A DNA stretch of 64,000 nt from IMG/VR virus record IMGVR_UViG_3300037840_000216, positions 20,468 to 84,467 of that record; one strand, given 5' to 3'. Every line of letters starts with the position of its first letter. The stretch's first letter is position 1. This document shows positions 7,649-16,737 of the stretch, one piece after another. The translations under genes and the position numbers were made by a program. This DNA comes from a virus. The notes under the pieces were generated by a model that worked only from the letters and a program-made list of their open reading frames with translations, did not search any database and had not been told where the DNA came from.

Positions 7649-7807
7649 ATGGGATTTACGAAGACACAGAGTGTTGAGAAGGCGGAGGTCTTGACCCCCG
7701 ATGAACATCAACATATCTTCCAGGGTCTTCGTAAACTGGGCAAGACCTCAGTAAAAGACCTTACTGAGGTCGAGCGTAAGCGTCTGCTAGACTCTCCATC
7801 AGAGTAA
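7649..7807 (+). CDS. Small hypothetical protein, 52 aa
   Basis: ATG preceded by AGGTG. Encodes a charged, helical 52-residue protein (contains TPDEHQHIFQGLRKLGK and VERKRLL) with typical codon use. It fills most of the gap between the primase gene and the promoter of the next gene. No family recognised. Confidence 0.6.
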   Translation: MGFTKTQSVEKAEVLTPDEHQHIFQGLRKLGKTSVKDLTEVERKRLLDSPSE

Positions 7808-7830
7808 TCTAGTTCGGTCCAGAAGGATCC

Positions 7831-7870
7831 TGCTACACTCATAACGACAACGGCAATCGGGCTATGCCCG
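7831..7870 (+). promoter_or_regulatory. Promoter and 5' leader hairpin of the SSB-like gene
   Basis: An extended -10, TGC-TACACT (7831-7839), is followed by a leader of about 43 nt containing a small hairpin CGGGC-TAT-GCCCG (7858-7870) and a strong AAAGGAG ribosome-binding site 9 nt before the ATG at 7890. In contrast to the leaderless genes, this one appears built for strong initiation on a leadered mRNA. Confidence 0.45.
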
Positions 7871-7889
7871 GCCAAAGGAGAAAGACTAG

Positions 7890-8975
7890 ATGTCTGAAAT
7901 TCGACGAGGTTCCGCAGCAATCCAGGACGCAGCTAAATCGTCCGACGGCGGTGAGTTCCGCCCCTTCCTTCCGTCGATCTACTGGAAGGATGACCAAGAG
8001 GAGCATTACGTCCTCTTCCTCAATGAGGTAGATGACATGCCGCTCTTCGACATGATCCAGTATATTCCGACGGACAGCGGCTTCTTCCAGGAAACTGTGT
8101 CGAAGACCGACCCGTTCTTCGGAGAGCGCGGCGATGGATTCGTGGACGATTGGGATGCCACCGTGCGCAAAACCAACGTCGCCATCGCAGTCGAGCTTGA
8201 GCCCATCGTGGAGATCGTGAACAAACGTCGCAAGCCGCGTGGCTTCGAGGTCAAGACAATCGAGTACGAGCGTCGTATCTTCGATGATGACGGCGAGGCT
8301 ACTGGCGAGACAGAAGAAGTGACCGCTCCGGCTATTGGGTATGTAGCCCAGAGCCCGAACAACTTCTTCAACCAGATCAGCAACTATGATGTCAACGAGT
8401 ATCCGGTCACCGCGACGGCGCTGAAGATTACCCGCATTGGCAAGGACAAGTCCACGACCTACCAGCTTGTCGGTTATGACGAACTGCCGATCGATCTGTC
8501 CAATCTCGTCGGGTACATCGACGGCATCAGCTACCTGGGCGACGAGCTAACCCCTCTCCTGGATGAGATCGAGGATCTTTCCCCGGAGGATGCGGCTCTT
8601 GCCATCGGCAAGAAGCTCCTTGACAAACGCGAAGAGGAGTTGATCGATGACGAGCGTTACCAGGAGTTGCTTGGTGGCGTCACGGAGTCGATGGACAAGT
8701 TCGGCAACAAGAAAAAGAAAAACAAGAAGGACAAAGACCCCCCGAGGAGCCGCGCTGCTTCGCGTCGTACGACGAAAGCGAAGGAGGCGGAGCCAGAGGA
8801 CGCATCAGGAGATGAGCCGGGCGAGCCTGCATCTGACTCTGAGCCGACCGAGGAGGCGGAGTCTGCTCGCAAAGCGAAAGCGGCCAAAAAAGCAGCTTCG
8901 ACTAAACAGACTCCTGAGACGCGCATGGCAGAGTTGCGCGCCAAGGCAGCCGAGAGAGCAGCAGCGCGAAAGTAA
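7890..8975 (+). CDS. Candidate single-stranded-DNA-binding or replication accessory protein
   Basis: 361 residues. The first 260 residues are a mixed alpha/beta domain rich in aromatic and acidic residues; the last 90 switch to low-complexity Lys/Ala/Glu/Arg sequence (KKKKNKKDKD, then repeated AKAAKKAA-type runs). I do not recognise a family motif. Its own promoter with a strong ribosome-binding site, suggesting abundance, and its position between primase, RNase H and polymerase fit a gp32-like SSB, but classical SSBs have acidic rather than basic tails, so this is a context guess. Other possibilities are a clamp-like or nucleoid-associated protein. Confidence 0.45.
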   Translation: MSEIRRGSAAIQDAAKSSDGGEFRPFLPSIYWKDDQEEHYVLFLNEVDDMPLFDMIQYIPTDSGFFQETVSKTDPFFGERGDGFVDDWDATVRKTNVAIAVELEPIVEIVNKRRKPRGFEVKTIEYERRIFDDDGEATGETEEVTAPAIGYVAQSPNNFFNQISNYDVNEYPVTATALKITRIGKDKSTTYQLVGYDELPIDLSNLVGYIDGISYLGDELTPLLDEIEDLSPEDAALAIGKKLLDKREEELIDDERYQELLGGVTESMDKFGNKKKKNKKDKDPPRSRAASRRTTKAKEAEPEDASGDEPGEPASDSEPTEEAESARKAKAAKKAASTKQTPETRMAELRAKAAERAAARK

Positions 8976-8980
8976 CGCGC

Positions 8981-9427
8981 GTGCTTGATCCGCAAGGACC
9001 ATATGCCCTATTCACCGATGGGTCGGCCTATTACAAAGACGGCTCCGGTGGATGGGCATATGTAATCATCGATCGTTTCGGAAACGAGGAGATTGGCTCT
9101 GGCTATGTCTCTGATACAACGAACAATCGTATGGAGATGCAGGCGTGGATCGAGGGCTTGAATCATTTGGTCGAGACTCTTGGTCCGTGCAGTGTCCTTG
9201 TCTACAGTGACAGCCAATACGTAGGAAACGGAGCTTTGCGTCTATATCCGTCGCCCGATATGGGACGATCAAAAAACCAGGATCTATGGATTGAGATCGA
9301 TGAGGCCATTGACCAACACCAATCGGTAGAGTTCGTATGGGTCAAGGGACATCACGAGAGCCGTTACAATCAACTAGTTGATGAGCTAGCCGGAAACGCG
9401 AGACGTAATGGTATTCAAGAGATTTAG
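8981..9427 (+). CDS. rnhA: Ribonuclease HI
   Basis: 148 residues, the usual size for RNase HI. The four acidic catalytic residues are visible: Asp13 in FTDGSAYYKDGSGGWAYV, Glu52 in NNRMEMQA, Asp76 in VYSDSQYV, and Asp134 in VDELAGNARR. The handle-like region with WVKGHHESRYNQLVD matches the family. It degrades RNA in RNA-DNA hybrids, removing primers at the phage fork. It starts at a GTG 5 nt after the previous stop. The last 20 nt overlap a small downstream gene. Confidence 0.92.
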   Translation: MLDPQGPYALFTDGSAYYKDGSGGWAYVIIDRFGNEEIGSGYVSDTTNNRMEMQAWIEGLNHLVETLGPCSVLVYSDSQYVGNGALRLYPSPDMGRSKNQDLWIEIDEAIDQHQSVEFVWVKGHHESRYNQLVDELAGNARRNGIQEI

Positions 9428-9563
9428 ACGCAGACGCATCGAACGAAAACTCTATTGGCTTAGGTGGGAGCAGGATCATTTTGAGTGGTACTGGCCTCCT
9501 TCTCGTATGCATACGGAATTGAAAATTCGCTCACTCGAAGAACGATTGCTGCGATTTATATGA
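9408..9563 (+). CDS. Small basic protein bridging RNase H and polymerase genes
   Basis: A 51-residue, strongly basic and aromatic protein (starts MVFKRFRRRRIERKLYWLRW). It overlaps the RNase HI gene by 20 nt, and its TGA overlaps the polymerase start as ATGA, so its translation is probably coupled to the polymerase. It could be a nucleic-acid-binding peptide or mainly a coupling device. No family recognised. Confidence 0.6.
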   Translation: MVFKRFRRRRIERKLYWLRWEQDHFEWYWPPSRMHTELKIRSLEERLLRFI

Positions 9564-12500
9564 GCCTCCATGTACATAGCGAGTACTCCTCTCTTGATGG
9601 ATGGTCCACGGTCGATGAGATCGCGGAGCGCATGCTTGAGATCAAGTGCCCGTTCTGCGGATTGACCGATCACGGCGTAGTCGCGGGTCACATCGAGTTC
9701 GACAAAGCCATGCGCAGCCGTGGCCTCAACCCTGTGTTCGGGGCGGAGCTATACCACGGTGTGAAATTCGATGACCTCAAGAAAAACGAGCGCGACCAGG
9801 CGCACCTAATCGCCCTGGCCATGACCGACGAAGGTCTGCGCAACCTCTGGCGGCTGACCAACGCAACCTCTGATCGGGATCACTTCCATCACGTTGGGCG
9901 AGTCACCAACGATGACATCGTGAAGTACAAGGAGGGGATCATCTTCACGTCGGCGTGCCCGCTGGGGCTTGTGCCACAAGGTCTGCTCAAAGGCGACAGC
10001 ACGATGCTCAACTGGTACCTCGACAATCTGGGAGACAATTTCCGCATGGAGATCACCACGTACCCCGGCGATGTCGAGTGGCGCGACTCAGACTCGGAGG
10101 ACGATGAGGATGTGATTGTCACCCCGCGCCTCATCAACGAACTTGTCGTGGATGCTGCGCAGGAGCGCGGTGTCAAGATCACATATGGAGACGACGGCCA
10201 CTATGCCCGCCCGGACCAGTACGAGGAGCACGATATGTACATCGCTGCGCAGACACGGCAGTCGATCTACACGCCGGTCGAGGATCGCAAGATGTGGCAC
10301 CCGCCTGGAGCCCTGTGCATCAAGGACGAGAAGACCGTACGCGAGAACCTTGGCTATCTGCCTGAGTCCGTGGTCGATGAGGCTATCGCTAACACGTACG
10401 AGATCGGCGAAGCCGCTGACGCCCACCTACCAGACGTAGGTAAAGCGCACATGCCGCTCTTCGTGCCGGGCGACTGCCCGTGGCTCGATGACCCAGAGGA
10501 GGACGTAGCTGCGCTCTTCACACGGCTCGTGTCGGAAGGCATCGAACGGATCTACGCTGGTACGGAGCACGAGGCAGAGGCCGTGGAGAAAGCCATCCAC
10601 GAGATGGAAGTCCTCATGGAGGACCACCTGGAGCACTACTTCCTCCTGGCATGGGACGTGATCCAGTTCTGCAAAATGGAAGGGATCAACGTCGGGCCGG
10701 GACGAGGGTCGTCTGCCGGTGCGATCGTAGCCTACGCGCTCGGTATCACCGACGTGGACCCCCTGCACTACGACTTGTACTTCGAGCGTTTCTGGAACAA
10801 GGGGCGCACCGACGGTTTCCCCGACATCGATACTGACTTCGCCAAGTCACGACGCGGCGAGATCCTTGACTACCTGATCGATCGCATCGGCTATGAGCGC
10901 GTGTGCTCCATCGGCACCATCACTCGCATGAAGCCTGTGGCTGTCATCGAGAAGCTAGCGATGGCATGCGAGATCGATCATGTGGAAATGGAGCAACTGA
11001 AGAAGATCGTCAAGCAAACCAAGGACATCGAAATCCACGGCCACGAACAGATCGGTTGGAGCCCTGAGTTCGAGCCTGACAAGGTGATCTACGTCAATAG
11101 CTCCACGGAGATGAACCCCGAGGGTGACAAAGTAGGAGAAGAAATCGATGAGTGGATCGGCTTTGATCAACATCAAGCTCGATCAAAGCGTGCCAAGTTC
11201 GTGGCGATGTGTGAACACGCCTGCTCCCGCAACAGCAACTACGGCATCCACGCATCGGGCATCGTGGTTGCAGACATCGATCTTTCCGACTACGCTCCAG
11301 CTTACCGTCGCGGAGGCAAGGACGGTATCCCGGCCACGCAGTTCCCCATGTCCACAGTCGAGAAGCGCATGCTCCTCAAGCTTGATGTCCTGGGGCTCAA
11401 GACGCTCGATACGCTAGCCGAGTGGGACAAACTCATGAAGGCCAAAGGCGTCGAGACTGAGTGGTCGGGCCTCGACCTTCAGGACCACCCCGAGGAGATG
11501 TGGGACCTACTAGAGGAAGGGTTTGTCTCCGGCGTCTTCCAGGTCGAGACACCATTGGGTAAGAAACTCGCCGAAAAACTGAAACCACGCTCCATCGAGG
11601 AGCTAGCAGTCCTGGGCTCCTTGAACCGACCTGGCCCGCAGCGCGATGGTGTGCCGAACCGTTACATCGCCCGCATGGAGGGGCGCAGCGAGATCACCTA
11701 TCCGCACCCGATGCTGGAACAGATCCTCAAACCGACATACGGACTCTTTGTGTACCAGGAGCAGATCATCAGGTTCATGGGTGCCCTTGGGTACTCGCTA
11801 GGCGACGCGGATGCCGTGCGAAAGATCCTGGGAAAGAAGCACCCGGAGAAGCTGAGTGAAATCTTCGACGGCTTCAACGAGTGGGATAAAAAGGGCTTCC
11901 TCGCTGTCGCGATGGAGAAAGGATTCACCAAGGAGTCAGCGACAGAGGTCTGGAAAGGCATCGAAGGGTTCGCTAGCTACTCGTTCAACAAGAGTCACGC
12001 CGTCGCCTACGCGATCATTGGGTTCCGTTGCCTATACGCTAAGTACTACGGACCTCAAGAGTTCTACATCGCCTGCATACGCACCGTGGACAAGCAGAAG
12101 CGCGCGGAACTCACCCCCGAATACATCAAGGAGGCTAGGCGTGCCGGAATCAAGGTGCTGCCGCCCGACATCCGTTACTCTCAGGCTCAGGTGGACGTGC
12201 ATGACGGCAATATCTACTTCGGATTCGGGGATGTCAAGGGCGTTGGCACAAGCGGAGAGTACTTGGTCACGCTGCGCGACGAGGAGCAGTTCGAGATCGA
12301 ATCACCCGATGAGTTCGAGGAGATGTTGAAGTGCTACAACGACATCGAACTGGCCCGCAAGAAGCAAGCACAGGCAAAGGGCGAACCCTTCCCCGCAACC
12401 TGGAAGTCACCGAAACAACTACTCAACGAGAAAAAGCTCTCGCTGATCCACGCCGCCGGGGCCTGGGACGAACTGGAAGAAACCGCTGTAGACCTCAAGA

Positions 12501-12964
12501 CCAAGCAGAAATGCGAGCTTGAGCTACTGAGCGTGATCCTCACCGACAACACAGAGGAGATATTGGCTGATCACGAGGAAGAGCTTGAACAGTGCTCGTC
12601 GTGGGATCAGGCGGTCATGTCGTGGGAGGACAAAGAGGATGACCCTGACCAGCACATCGATTGGACATACGAGGACACTGGCGAGGAGGTTCCTATGGCC
12701 AAGCGCTACAGGGACTATCGTCTACCTGGTATCATCACAGGAGTCAAACCGACGAAGGTCAGGGCTACCGGAAAGGCGATGGGCATCATCACTATCGAGC
12801 ACGGCAGGCACGAGTTGTCGTTCGCTTGCTTCTCCAACAAGTGGCCCTCTAACAAGTTCATGTTCAAGCCACACAACGTCGGGATCTTCACGATCCGGCA
12901 ATCCGCCCCCACCGACAAGCGTGGCGACGGTTATCACTTTGAGGCCGGGCGACTGCTAACATGA
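9560..12964 (+). CDS. dnaE: DNA polymerase III alpha subunit (DnaE type)
   Basis: 1134 residues, close to bacterial DnaE. The N-terminal PHP domain keeps its metal ligands: His4/His6 (LHVHSEY), Asp37/His38 (LTDHG), Glu63 (GAEL), His82, Cys133 (SAC) and a later GDDGHY. The catalytic palm has GPGRGSSAG, two aspartates in PDIDTDF, and the third in LKLDVLGLKTL. Helix-hairpin-helix and OB-fold regions follow (FASYSFNKSHAVAYA, then the C-terminal 150 residues). It is the phage replicative polymerase. The start is placed at the ATG directly before the PHP motif, overlapping the small upstream gene as ATGA. No separate DnaQ-type exonuclease is seen in the window. Confidence 0.95.
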   Translation: MSLHVHSEYSSLDGWSTVDEIAERMLEIKCPFCGLTDHGVVAGHIEFDKAMRSRGLNPVFGAELYHGVKFDDLKKNERDQAHLIALAMTDEGLRNLWRLTNATSDRDHFHHVGRVTNDDIVKYKEGIIFTSACPLGLVPQGLLKGDSTMLNWYLDNLGDNFRMEITTYPGDVEWRDSDSEDDEDVIVTPRLINELVVDAAQERGVKITYGDDGHYARPDQYEEHDMYIAAQTRQSIYTPVEDRKMWHPPGALCIKDEKTVRENLGYLPESVVDEAIANTYEIGEAADAHLPDVGKAHMPLFVPGDCPWLDDPEEDVAALFTRLVSEGIERIYAGTEHEAEAVEKAIHEMEVLMEDHLEHYFLLAWDVIQFCKMEGINVGPGRGSSAGAIVAYALGITDVDPLHYDLYFERFWNKGRTDGFPDIDTDFAKSRRGEILDYLIDRIGYERVCSIGTITRMKPVAVIEKLAMACEIDHVEMEQLKKIVKQTKDIEIHGHEQIGWSPEFEPDKVIYVNSSTEMNPEGDKVGEEIDEWIGFDQHQARSKRAKFVAMCEHACSRNSNYGIHASGIVVADIDLSDYAPAYRRGGKDGIPATQFPMSTVEKRMLLKLDVLGLKTLDTLAEWDKLMKAKGVETEWSGLDLQDHPEEMWDLLEEGFVSGVFQVETPLGKKLAEKLKPRSIEELAVLGSLNRPGPQRDGVPNRYIARMEGRSEITYPHPMLEQILKPTYGLFVYQEQIIRFMGALGYSLGDADAVRKILGKKHPEKLSEIFDGFNEWDKKGFLAVAMEKGFTKESATEVWKGIEGFASYSFNKSHAVAYAIIGFRCLYAKYYGPQEFYIACIRTVDKQKRAELTPEYIKEARRAGIKVLPPDIRYSQAQVDVHDGNIYFGFGDVKGVGTSGEYLVTLRDEEQFEIESPDEFEEMLKCYNDIELARKKQAQAKGEPFPATWKSPKQLLNEKKLSLIHAAGAWDELEETAVDLKTKQKCELELLSVILTDNTEEILADHEEELEQCSSWDQAVMSWEDKEDDPDQHIDWTYEDTGEEVPMAKRYRDYRLPGIITGVKPTKVRATGKAMGIITIEHGRHELSFACFSNKWPSNKFMFKPHNVGIFTIRQSAPTDKRGDGYHFEAGRLLT

Positions 12965-13194
12965 AGGATATGTTGAGGATATTCGTATTGCACTCAAACG
13001 GTACATGGACAGTTGATCATCCGCGCCTAAGCGATGTACAGACGCCCCCCGAGGTCGTTGAAAAGAAAGAGCTTGATCAAGTGTTGGATGTTTTGTATCA
13101 AATGCAACACACGGCTAACTGGACCTTTTCGCCTAAAAGTAAACTCGTCGAGCGCGCTGAAGCTATTCTTCGAAAGTACAAAAGACTCAAATGA
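12961..13194 (+). CDS. Hypothetical small protein, 77 aa
   Basis: Overlaps the polymerase stop as ATGA, and its own TGA overlaps the RecA start. A short beta-rich N-terminus (RIFVLHSNGTWTVDH) is followed by a helical, charged C-terminus. No family recognised. Sandwiched between polymerase and RecA, it is translated with them. Confidence 0.7.
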   Translation: MKDMLRIFVLHSNGTWTVDHPRLSDVQTPPEVVEKKELDQVLDVLYQMQHTANWTFSPKSKLVERAEAILRKYKRLK

Positions 13195-14282
13195 GTAAGC
13201 AAACGCAACGAAAAAAGCTAGATGCAATGAAGACGAGCGCCATCAGAAACTACGGGCCACGCTCTGCCGCCTTTGGAAGCGAGCACTATGTCTTCAACGC
13301 TGTGTCCACGGGCTCCCTCATGCTGGACTACAAGCTCGGCACCGGGGGCGTCATCTATGGCGGTCTGGTTGAGGTCTTTGGAGCCAACGGACTCGGTAAG
13401 AGTAGCGCCCTTCTCTACGGCACGCTCGCCAATGTACAGAAGGAAGAAAAGCTCGCGGCCTTGATCGCAACGGAGCCTATCTTCGACAAGAAGTGGGCAG
13501 CCAAGCTCGGGCTCGATCCCGACTTCCTCCTCATCCTCAGGCCGGAAAACGCGCAAGAGGCATTCGACATGATGCGCGATCTGACGTTCAACACCGATAT
13601 CGACTTCATCGGTATGGACTCGCTCGGCGCGATGGGTAATGAATCGAGCCAGAAAGAGGGCGGTAGGCCAAAGGCGTACGGCATCTCTGGCGAGGTCACG
13701 TCTGGGCTCAACGACATCATGCCTCGGGTGTACAAGGCCAACAAGGGGATCATGGTCATCAACCAGCAACGCCAGGCTGGGTCCGCGAACGGCAACACCT
13801 TCTACGAGTCACCCGGTGGAGAGGCCCTGAAGCACCACGCCTGGGTGCGCATCCAGGTCAAGCCTGGGGCGAAGAAATACCAGGTCAAGATAGATGGTGA
13901 GGACGTGCTTGCCGGTCGAGAACTGAAGTGTACCTTCAAGAAGCCAAGCAAGGTGTCACACCTACTTGGCAAGGCGGCGGAGTTTGACTTCTACACGGTC
14001 GAACACCCAGACTTCGAAAACCTGATCGGCATCGACCAGGTGGGCGACTATGTGAAAGTGGCCAAGGTCACAGGTGTCTTCAAATCACAGGGCTCGTGGC
14101 TCGAACATCCCGTGTTCCCCAAAGGGAAAATCCAGGGCATTCCCAAGGCACGCAAATTCTTCACCAAAGAGCCCGAGGCGATGGAGGCTGTGCGCAAAGA
14201 TGTGATGAGCGTTATGGTTCAGCAAGAGCTTGAGGCTCAAGAGAAGTCTGGTCCTCCAACTGACGAGGAGCAGAGCGACTGA
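13191..14282 (+). CDS. recA: RecA-like recombinase
   Basis: 363 residues. The RecA core is clear: STGSLMLDYKLGTGGVIYGGLVEVFG, Walker A GANGLGKSS (about residues 65-73), Walker B FIGMDSLGAM (about 139-148), the L2-type region after MVINQQRQAGS (about 184-194), and SPGGEALKHHA (about 203-213), matching RecA TPGGRALKFYA. It catalyses strand invasion for recombination-dependent replication and repair, and is the functional counterpart of T4 UvsX. The start overlaps the upstream stop as ATGA. It heads a recombination cluster with two PD-(D/E)XK nucleases and RuvC. Confidence 0.9.
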   Translation: MSKQTQRKKLDAMKTSAIRNYGPRSAAFGSEHYVFNAVSTGSLMLDYKLGTGGVIYGGLVEVFGANGLGKSSALLYGTLANVQKEEKLAALIATEPIFDKKWAAKLGLDPDFLLILRPENAQEAFDMMRDLTFNTDIDFIGMDSLGAMGNESSQKEGGRPKAYGISGEVTSGLNDIMPRVYKANKGIMVINQQRQAGSANGNTFYESPGGEALKHHAWVRIQVKPGAKKYQVKIDGEDVLAGRELKCTFKKPSKVSHLLGKAAEFDFYTVEHPDFENLIGIDQVGDYVKVAKVTGVFKSQGSWLEHPVFPKGKIQGIPKARKFFTKEPEAMEAVRKDVMSVMVQQELEAQEKSGPPTDEEQSD

Positions 14283-14425
14283 TGCTGGGAATCAAGCTTT
14301 GGTATACGCCTGGCCCTAACGGTTGCATGCGATGCGGTGCCCAAACGCGGCTGGCATCACCGGGCTTCTTTACGATGCAACTGTGGTGCGAAAAATGCTT
14401 GCTCGAAACGGGGCGAGCGCGATAG
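14282..14425 (+). CDS. 47-residue zinc-ribbon protein
   Basis: Begins one base into the RecA TGA (TGATG overlap). It encodes CMRC near residue 15 and CEKC near residue 36, a four-cysteine zinc ribbon in a very small protein. It overlaps the next nuclease gene in another frame by about 30 nt. Too short for confident family assignment. Confidence 0.55.
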   Translation: MLGIKLWYTPGPNGCMRCGAQTRLASPGFFTMQLWCEKCLLETGRAR

Positions 14426-14778
14426 CACGTCGAGGATCGAGCAAGCGCCTCTCCGTAGAACAAGAGCACGCCATTGCTCATATCTACGGAGGCACTGTAT
14501 CTCCTTCCTCGGGCGGGGCCGCTCATGACTACGGCGATGTAAGGTGTCCGGGGCTCCTGATAGAGTGTAAGGTCACGATGCAAGAGAAACGCCCCAAGAT
14601 CCTGAAAGAGTTCGAGAAGATCGCTGCCGAGGCATGGGCGGAGGGACGGGACCCTGCGCTCGCGCTGCGTTACTTCGCTCCCGAGAGCATCCTCGCCAAC
14701 ACCGATGGCTGGGTAGACCTCATAGTCCGACGTGTAGCTGATGATCATCCGCTTGCGCCAGGAGGTGAAGTCGAATGA
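14395..14778 (+). CDS. PD-(D/E)XK family nuclease, resolvase-like
   Basis: About 127 residues from the chosen ATG. The core has RLSVEQEHAIAHIYGG, then SGGAAHDYGDVRCPGLLIECKVT, in which the Asp of GDV and the E-C-K form the PD-(D/E)XK active site. Small phage proteins with this layout are annotated as Holliday junction or DNA-repair endonucleases. The start is uncertain: in-frame starts upstream (near 14323-14332) lie inside the 47-aa zinc gene. The next gene overlaps as ATGA. Function inferred from motif and neighbours (RecA, RuvC). Confidence 0.65.
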   Translation: MLARNGASAIARRGSSKRLSVEQEHAIAHIYGGTVSPSSGGAAHDYGDVRCPGLLIECKVTMQEKRPKILKEFEKIAAEAWAEGRDPALALRYFAPESILANTDGWVDLIVRRVADDHPLAPGGEVE

Positions 14779-15569
14779 TGAAGCTTGACAAAACTCAGAT
14801 CACCAAAAACCTCAGCAAGAAGTATAAGTACGTTCCCTATCTGGAGAAGGCGATTGCCACCTTCGAAGATGATTGGCAGTTCGTCTACACCGAAAAGGAA
14901 CACGACCTATACTGGCACCCTTCCGGTCACTGCATGCCACCTGCGACGGAGCTATACGCCATTGCGCAGGAGCAAGCAGAGCGCGAGAACATCTCGGGGT
15001 CGGTGCGCAAGGCTTTCCAGGTCGGCCACTTCTGGCATCAGTGGCTCCAGTACATTACCCTGCACAAGCTGGAGTTCTGCACCCCAGAGGCTATCGAGCG
15101 CCGCGTCCTGCGTAGCTGGGGAGGCAAGGAAGTTGCCAAGGTAGAAATCACCGAGGCAGGTCTGTCGGCAGGTGACTGGAAGCCTGCTCCCTTCCACGCT
15201 GTGGCAGGATCGGGTGATGTGGCTCCGCTGGAAGCTCCCGGCTGGACTGGCATTGTGGACTACAAGACCATGAACGCCAATAGCTTTGCGCAACAGAGGA
15301 TTCCCGAGCGCTTCAACGCTAAGTATGAGTGTCAGATCAACATCTACATGGACCTCTTTGATCAGGCGCAGGCGATCATCTTGCCGATCAATAAGGACAC
15401 AGGTGATTTCAAGGAGTTTTTGTACGAGCGCAACCAAGACTTGATCGACACTATCTACGAGAAGTGGGAATTCGTGAGCGCATGCATTTCGGCTGAATCT
15501 GCACCTACAATAGATGATGACGGATTCTTCGATATCGATTCTCTCCTCACAGGACCAGTCTCAACGTGA
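14775..15569 (+). CDS. RecB/Cas4-like PD-(D/E)XK exonuclease
   Basis: 264 residues. A helical N-terminus with GHFWHQWLQ contains the early histidine expected in RecB-type nucleases. The catalytic segment has GSGDVA (Asp near 140), IVDYKTM (Asp/Lys near 157) and YECQINIYMDLF, the QxxxY motif typical of RecB/AddB/Cas4 nucleases. It probably resects DNA ends in the RecA pathway. No four-cysteine Fe-S cluster is evident, which argues for a phage RecB-like exonuclease rather than true Cas4. The 3' end overlaps an HNH gene by 56 nt. Confidence 0.75.
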   Translation: MMKLDKTQITKNLSKKYKYVPYLEKAIATFEDDWQFVYTEKEHDLYWHPSGHCMPPATELYAIAQEQAERENISGSVRKAFQVGHFWHQWLQYITLHKLEFCTPEAIERRVLRSWGGKEVAKVEITEAGLSAGDWKPAPFHAVAGSGDVAPLEAPGWTGIVDYKTMNANSFAQQRIPERFNAKYECQINIYMDLFDQAQAIILPINKDTGDFKEFLYERNQDLIDTIYEKWEFVSACISAESAPTIDDDGFFDIDSLLTGPVST

Positions 15570-16059
15570 GTGTCTGATCAAAGATTGTCCGCGCCCTGCC
15601 GTTGCTAAAGGATATTGTGGATCGCATTATGCACGTCTACGGCAGGGACGTAATCTTGAGAATCCTCCGTTGCCCTCTTACGAGCCTCGAACATGTTCGG
15701 TCGAGGATTGTGAGTGGCCTTGTTACTGCCGGGACCTATGTCAACGCCATCATCGCAAATGGCTGACCTACGGTGATCCGTGCGGCGGAAAGCAATATCG
15801 CCAACGTGGCACGGGTAGCTACTACAGTGGTGGATATATTCGTATCGGCCAGCGCGGTCAACATCAACTCATCATGGAAGAAATACTAGGCCGCGCCCTG
15901 TATCCCGGTGAGACCGTTCATCACAAAAATGGCATCAAGGATGATAACGATCCTGATAATCTAGAGCTACGGGCAAAAAATCATGGTCAAGGACAGACTA
16001 TTCCTGATTTGCTAAAATGGGCACGTACAATCATTGAACGTTACGAGGCGACAACGTGA
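15514..16059 (+). CDS. HNH endonuclease with two zinc modules, probably homing
   Basis: 181 residues. Two N-terminal metal-binding repeats (CLIKDCPRPAVAKGYCGSHY, and CSVEDCEW with CYCRDLCQRHH) precede an HNH core TVHHKNGIKDDNDPDNLELR near residues 135-155. This is a common free-standing homing endonuclease of phages. It overlaps the exonuclease gene in another frame by 56 nt, suggesting insertion at the junction. Codon use is more A/T-rich than its neighbours. Confidence 0.82.
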   Translation: MMTDSSISILSSQDQSQRECLIKDCPRPAVAKGYCGSHYARLRQGRNLENPPLPSYEPRTCSVEDCEWPCYCRDLCQRHHRKWLTYGDPCGGKQYRQRGTGSYYSGGYIRIGQRGQHQLIMEEILGRALYPGETVHHKNGIKDDNDPDNLELRAKNHGQGQTIPDLLKWARTIIERYEATT

Positions 16060-16211
16060 AAACGCATATCGATTATCTCAGCAAAGACGAAGAGAGCTAC
16101 CTTCAAAAGTTGAAGGCTATCGCATACTTTTCTGTCAATCTAAAGGCTTTCGGTCGGGCATGTCGCACTCTTGCCGACATGATCGAGATTCATGAACGTA
16201 TTGGCCATTGA
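16056..16211 (+). CDS. Small helical protein, 51 aa
   Basis: GTG start in a GTGA overlap with the HNH gene. It encodes a helical 51-residue protein (starts with Lys-Thr-His-Ile-Asp, ends HERIGH) and runs 20 nt into the RuvC gene in another frame. The tight overlaps on both sides support translation. No family recognised. Confidence 0.5.
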   Translation: MKTHIDYLSKDEESYLQKLKAIAYFSVNLKAFGRACRTLADMIEIHERIGH

Positions 16212-16737
16212 TCCCGGTGCCACGCGGGCCGGATGGGCTGTTCTCGGCATTCCCGGCACAGATGGTCAAGCCACGTACGTGGCCTCCGGCGTGGTACATC
16301 ACCCTCGCCTACCCAAGCAGGCGTTCCAGGACTACCGAATGGAACTGACGGAGCACTGGATAGAAGAGTCCTTCAGCCTGATGGAGGAGTACAAACCTAG
16401 CGTATTGATCTCTGAGACAGTACCCTCTCGTGGCCCGGAGATCATGGATCAGTTGTACCTAGCCAATGTGCAGATCACCGTGCTTCACACAATCGCTCTG
16501 TCGTATGGGGTAAAAGTTGAGCAGGTGTCGGCTCGCACAGTGCAATCCAAAATGGCGCTGCGCAAGAAAGATGTGAAAGTGACTAAACCTCAGGTGCGCA
16601 ACGGTGTACTCTCTTACTTCCCCGAGTTGGAGCCGCGCCTAAAGACCAAGGGTAAGCAGGTATTTGAGGAGTCAGATGCCTTGGCTATCGGCCTGTGGTT
16701 TTGTAACTGCTATAATGTCACAGTGAAATGGTCGTAG
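16192..16737 (+). CDS. ruvC: RuvC-like Holliday junction resolvase
   Basis: 181 residues with the RNase H-like fold of RuvC: first acidic residue in AIDPGATRAGWAV (Asp7), Glu76 in LISETVPSRG, a DNA-binding element in VSARTVQSKMA, and a final acidic pair in FEESDALAIGLW (about 160-165). It resolves four-way junctions left by RecA-driven recombination before packaging. It follows the nuclease cluster and overlaps the small upstream gene. Confidence 0.88.
   Translation: MNVLAIDPGATRAGWAVLGIPGTDGQATYVASGVVHHPRLPKQAFQDYRMELTEHWIEESFSLMEEYKPSVLISETVPSRGPEIMDQLYLANVQITVLHTIALSYGVKVEQVSARTVQSKMALRKKDVKVTKPQVRNGVLSYFPELEPRLKTKGKQVFEESDALAIGLWFCNCYNVTVKWS
16708..16716 (+). promoter_or_regulatory. Extended -10 promoter inside ruvC 3' end
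   Basis: TGC-TATAAT, a consensus -10 with TGN extension, lies within the last codons of the RuvC gene and 11 nt before the ATG of the sigma-like gene at 16728. A transcript would begin about 5 nt upstream of that start. Confidence 0.5.
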
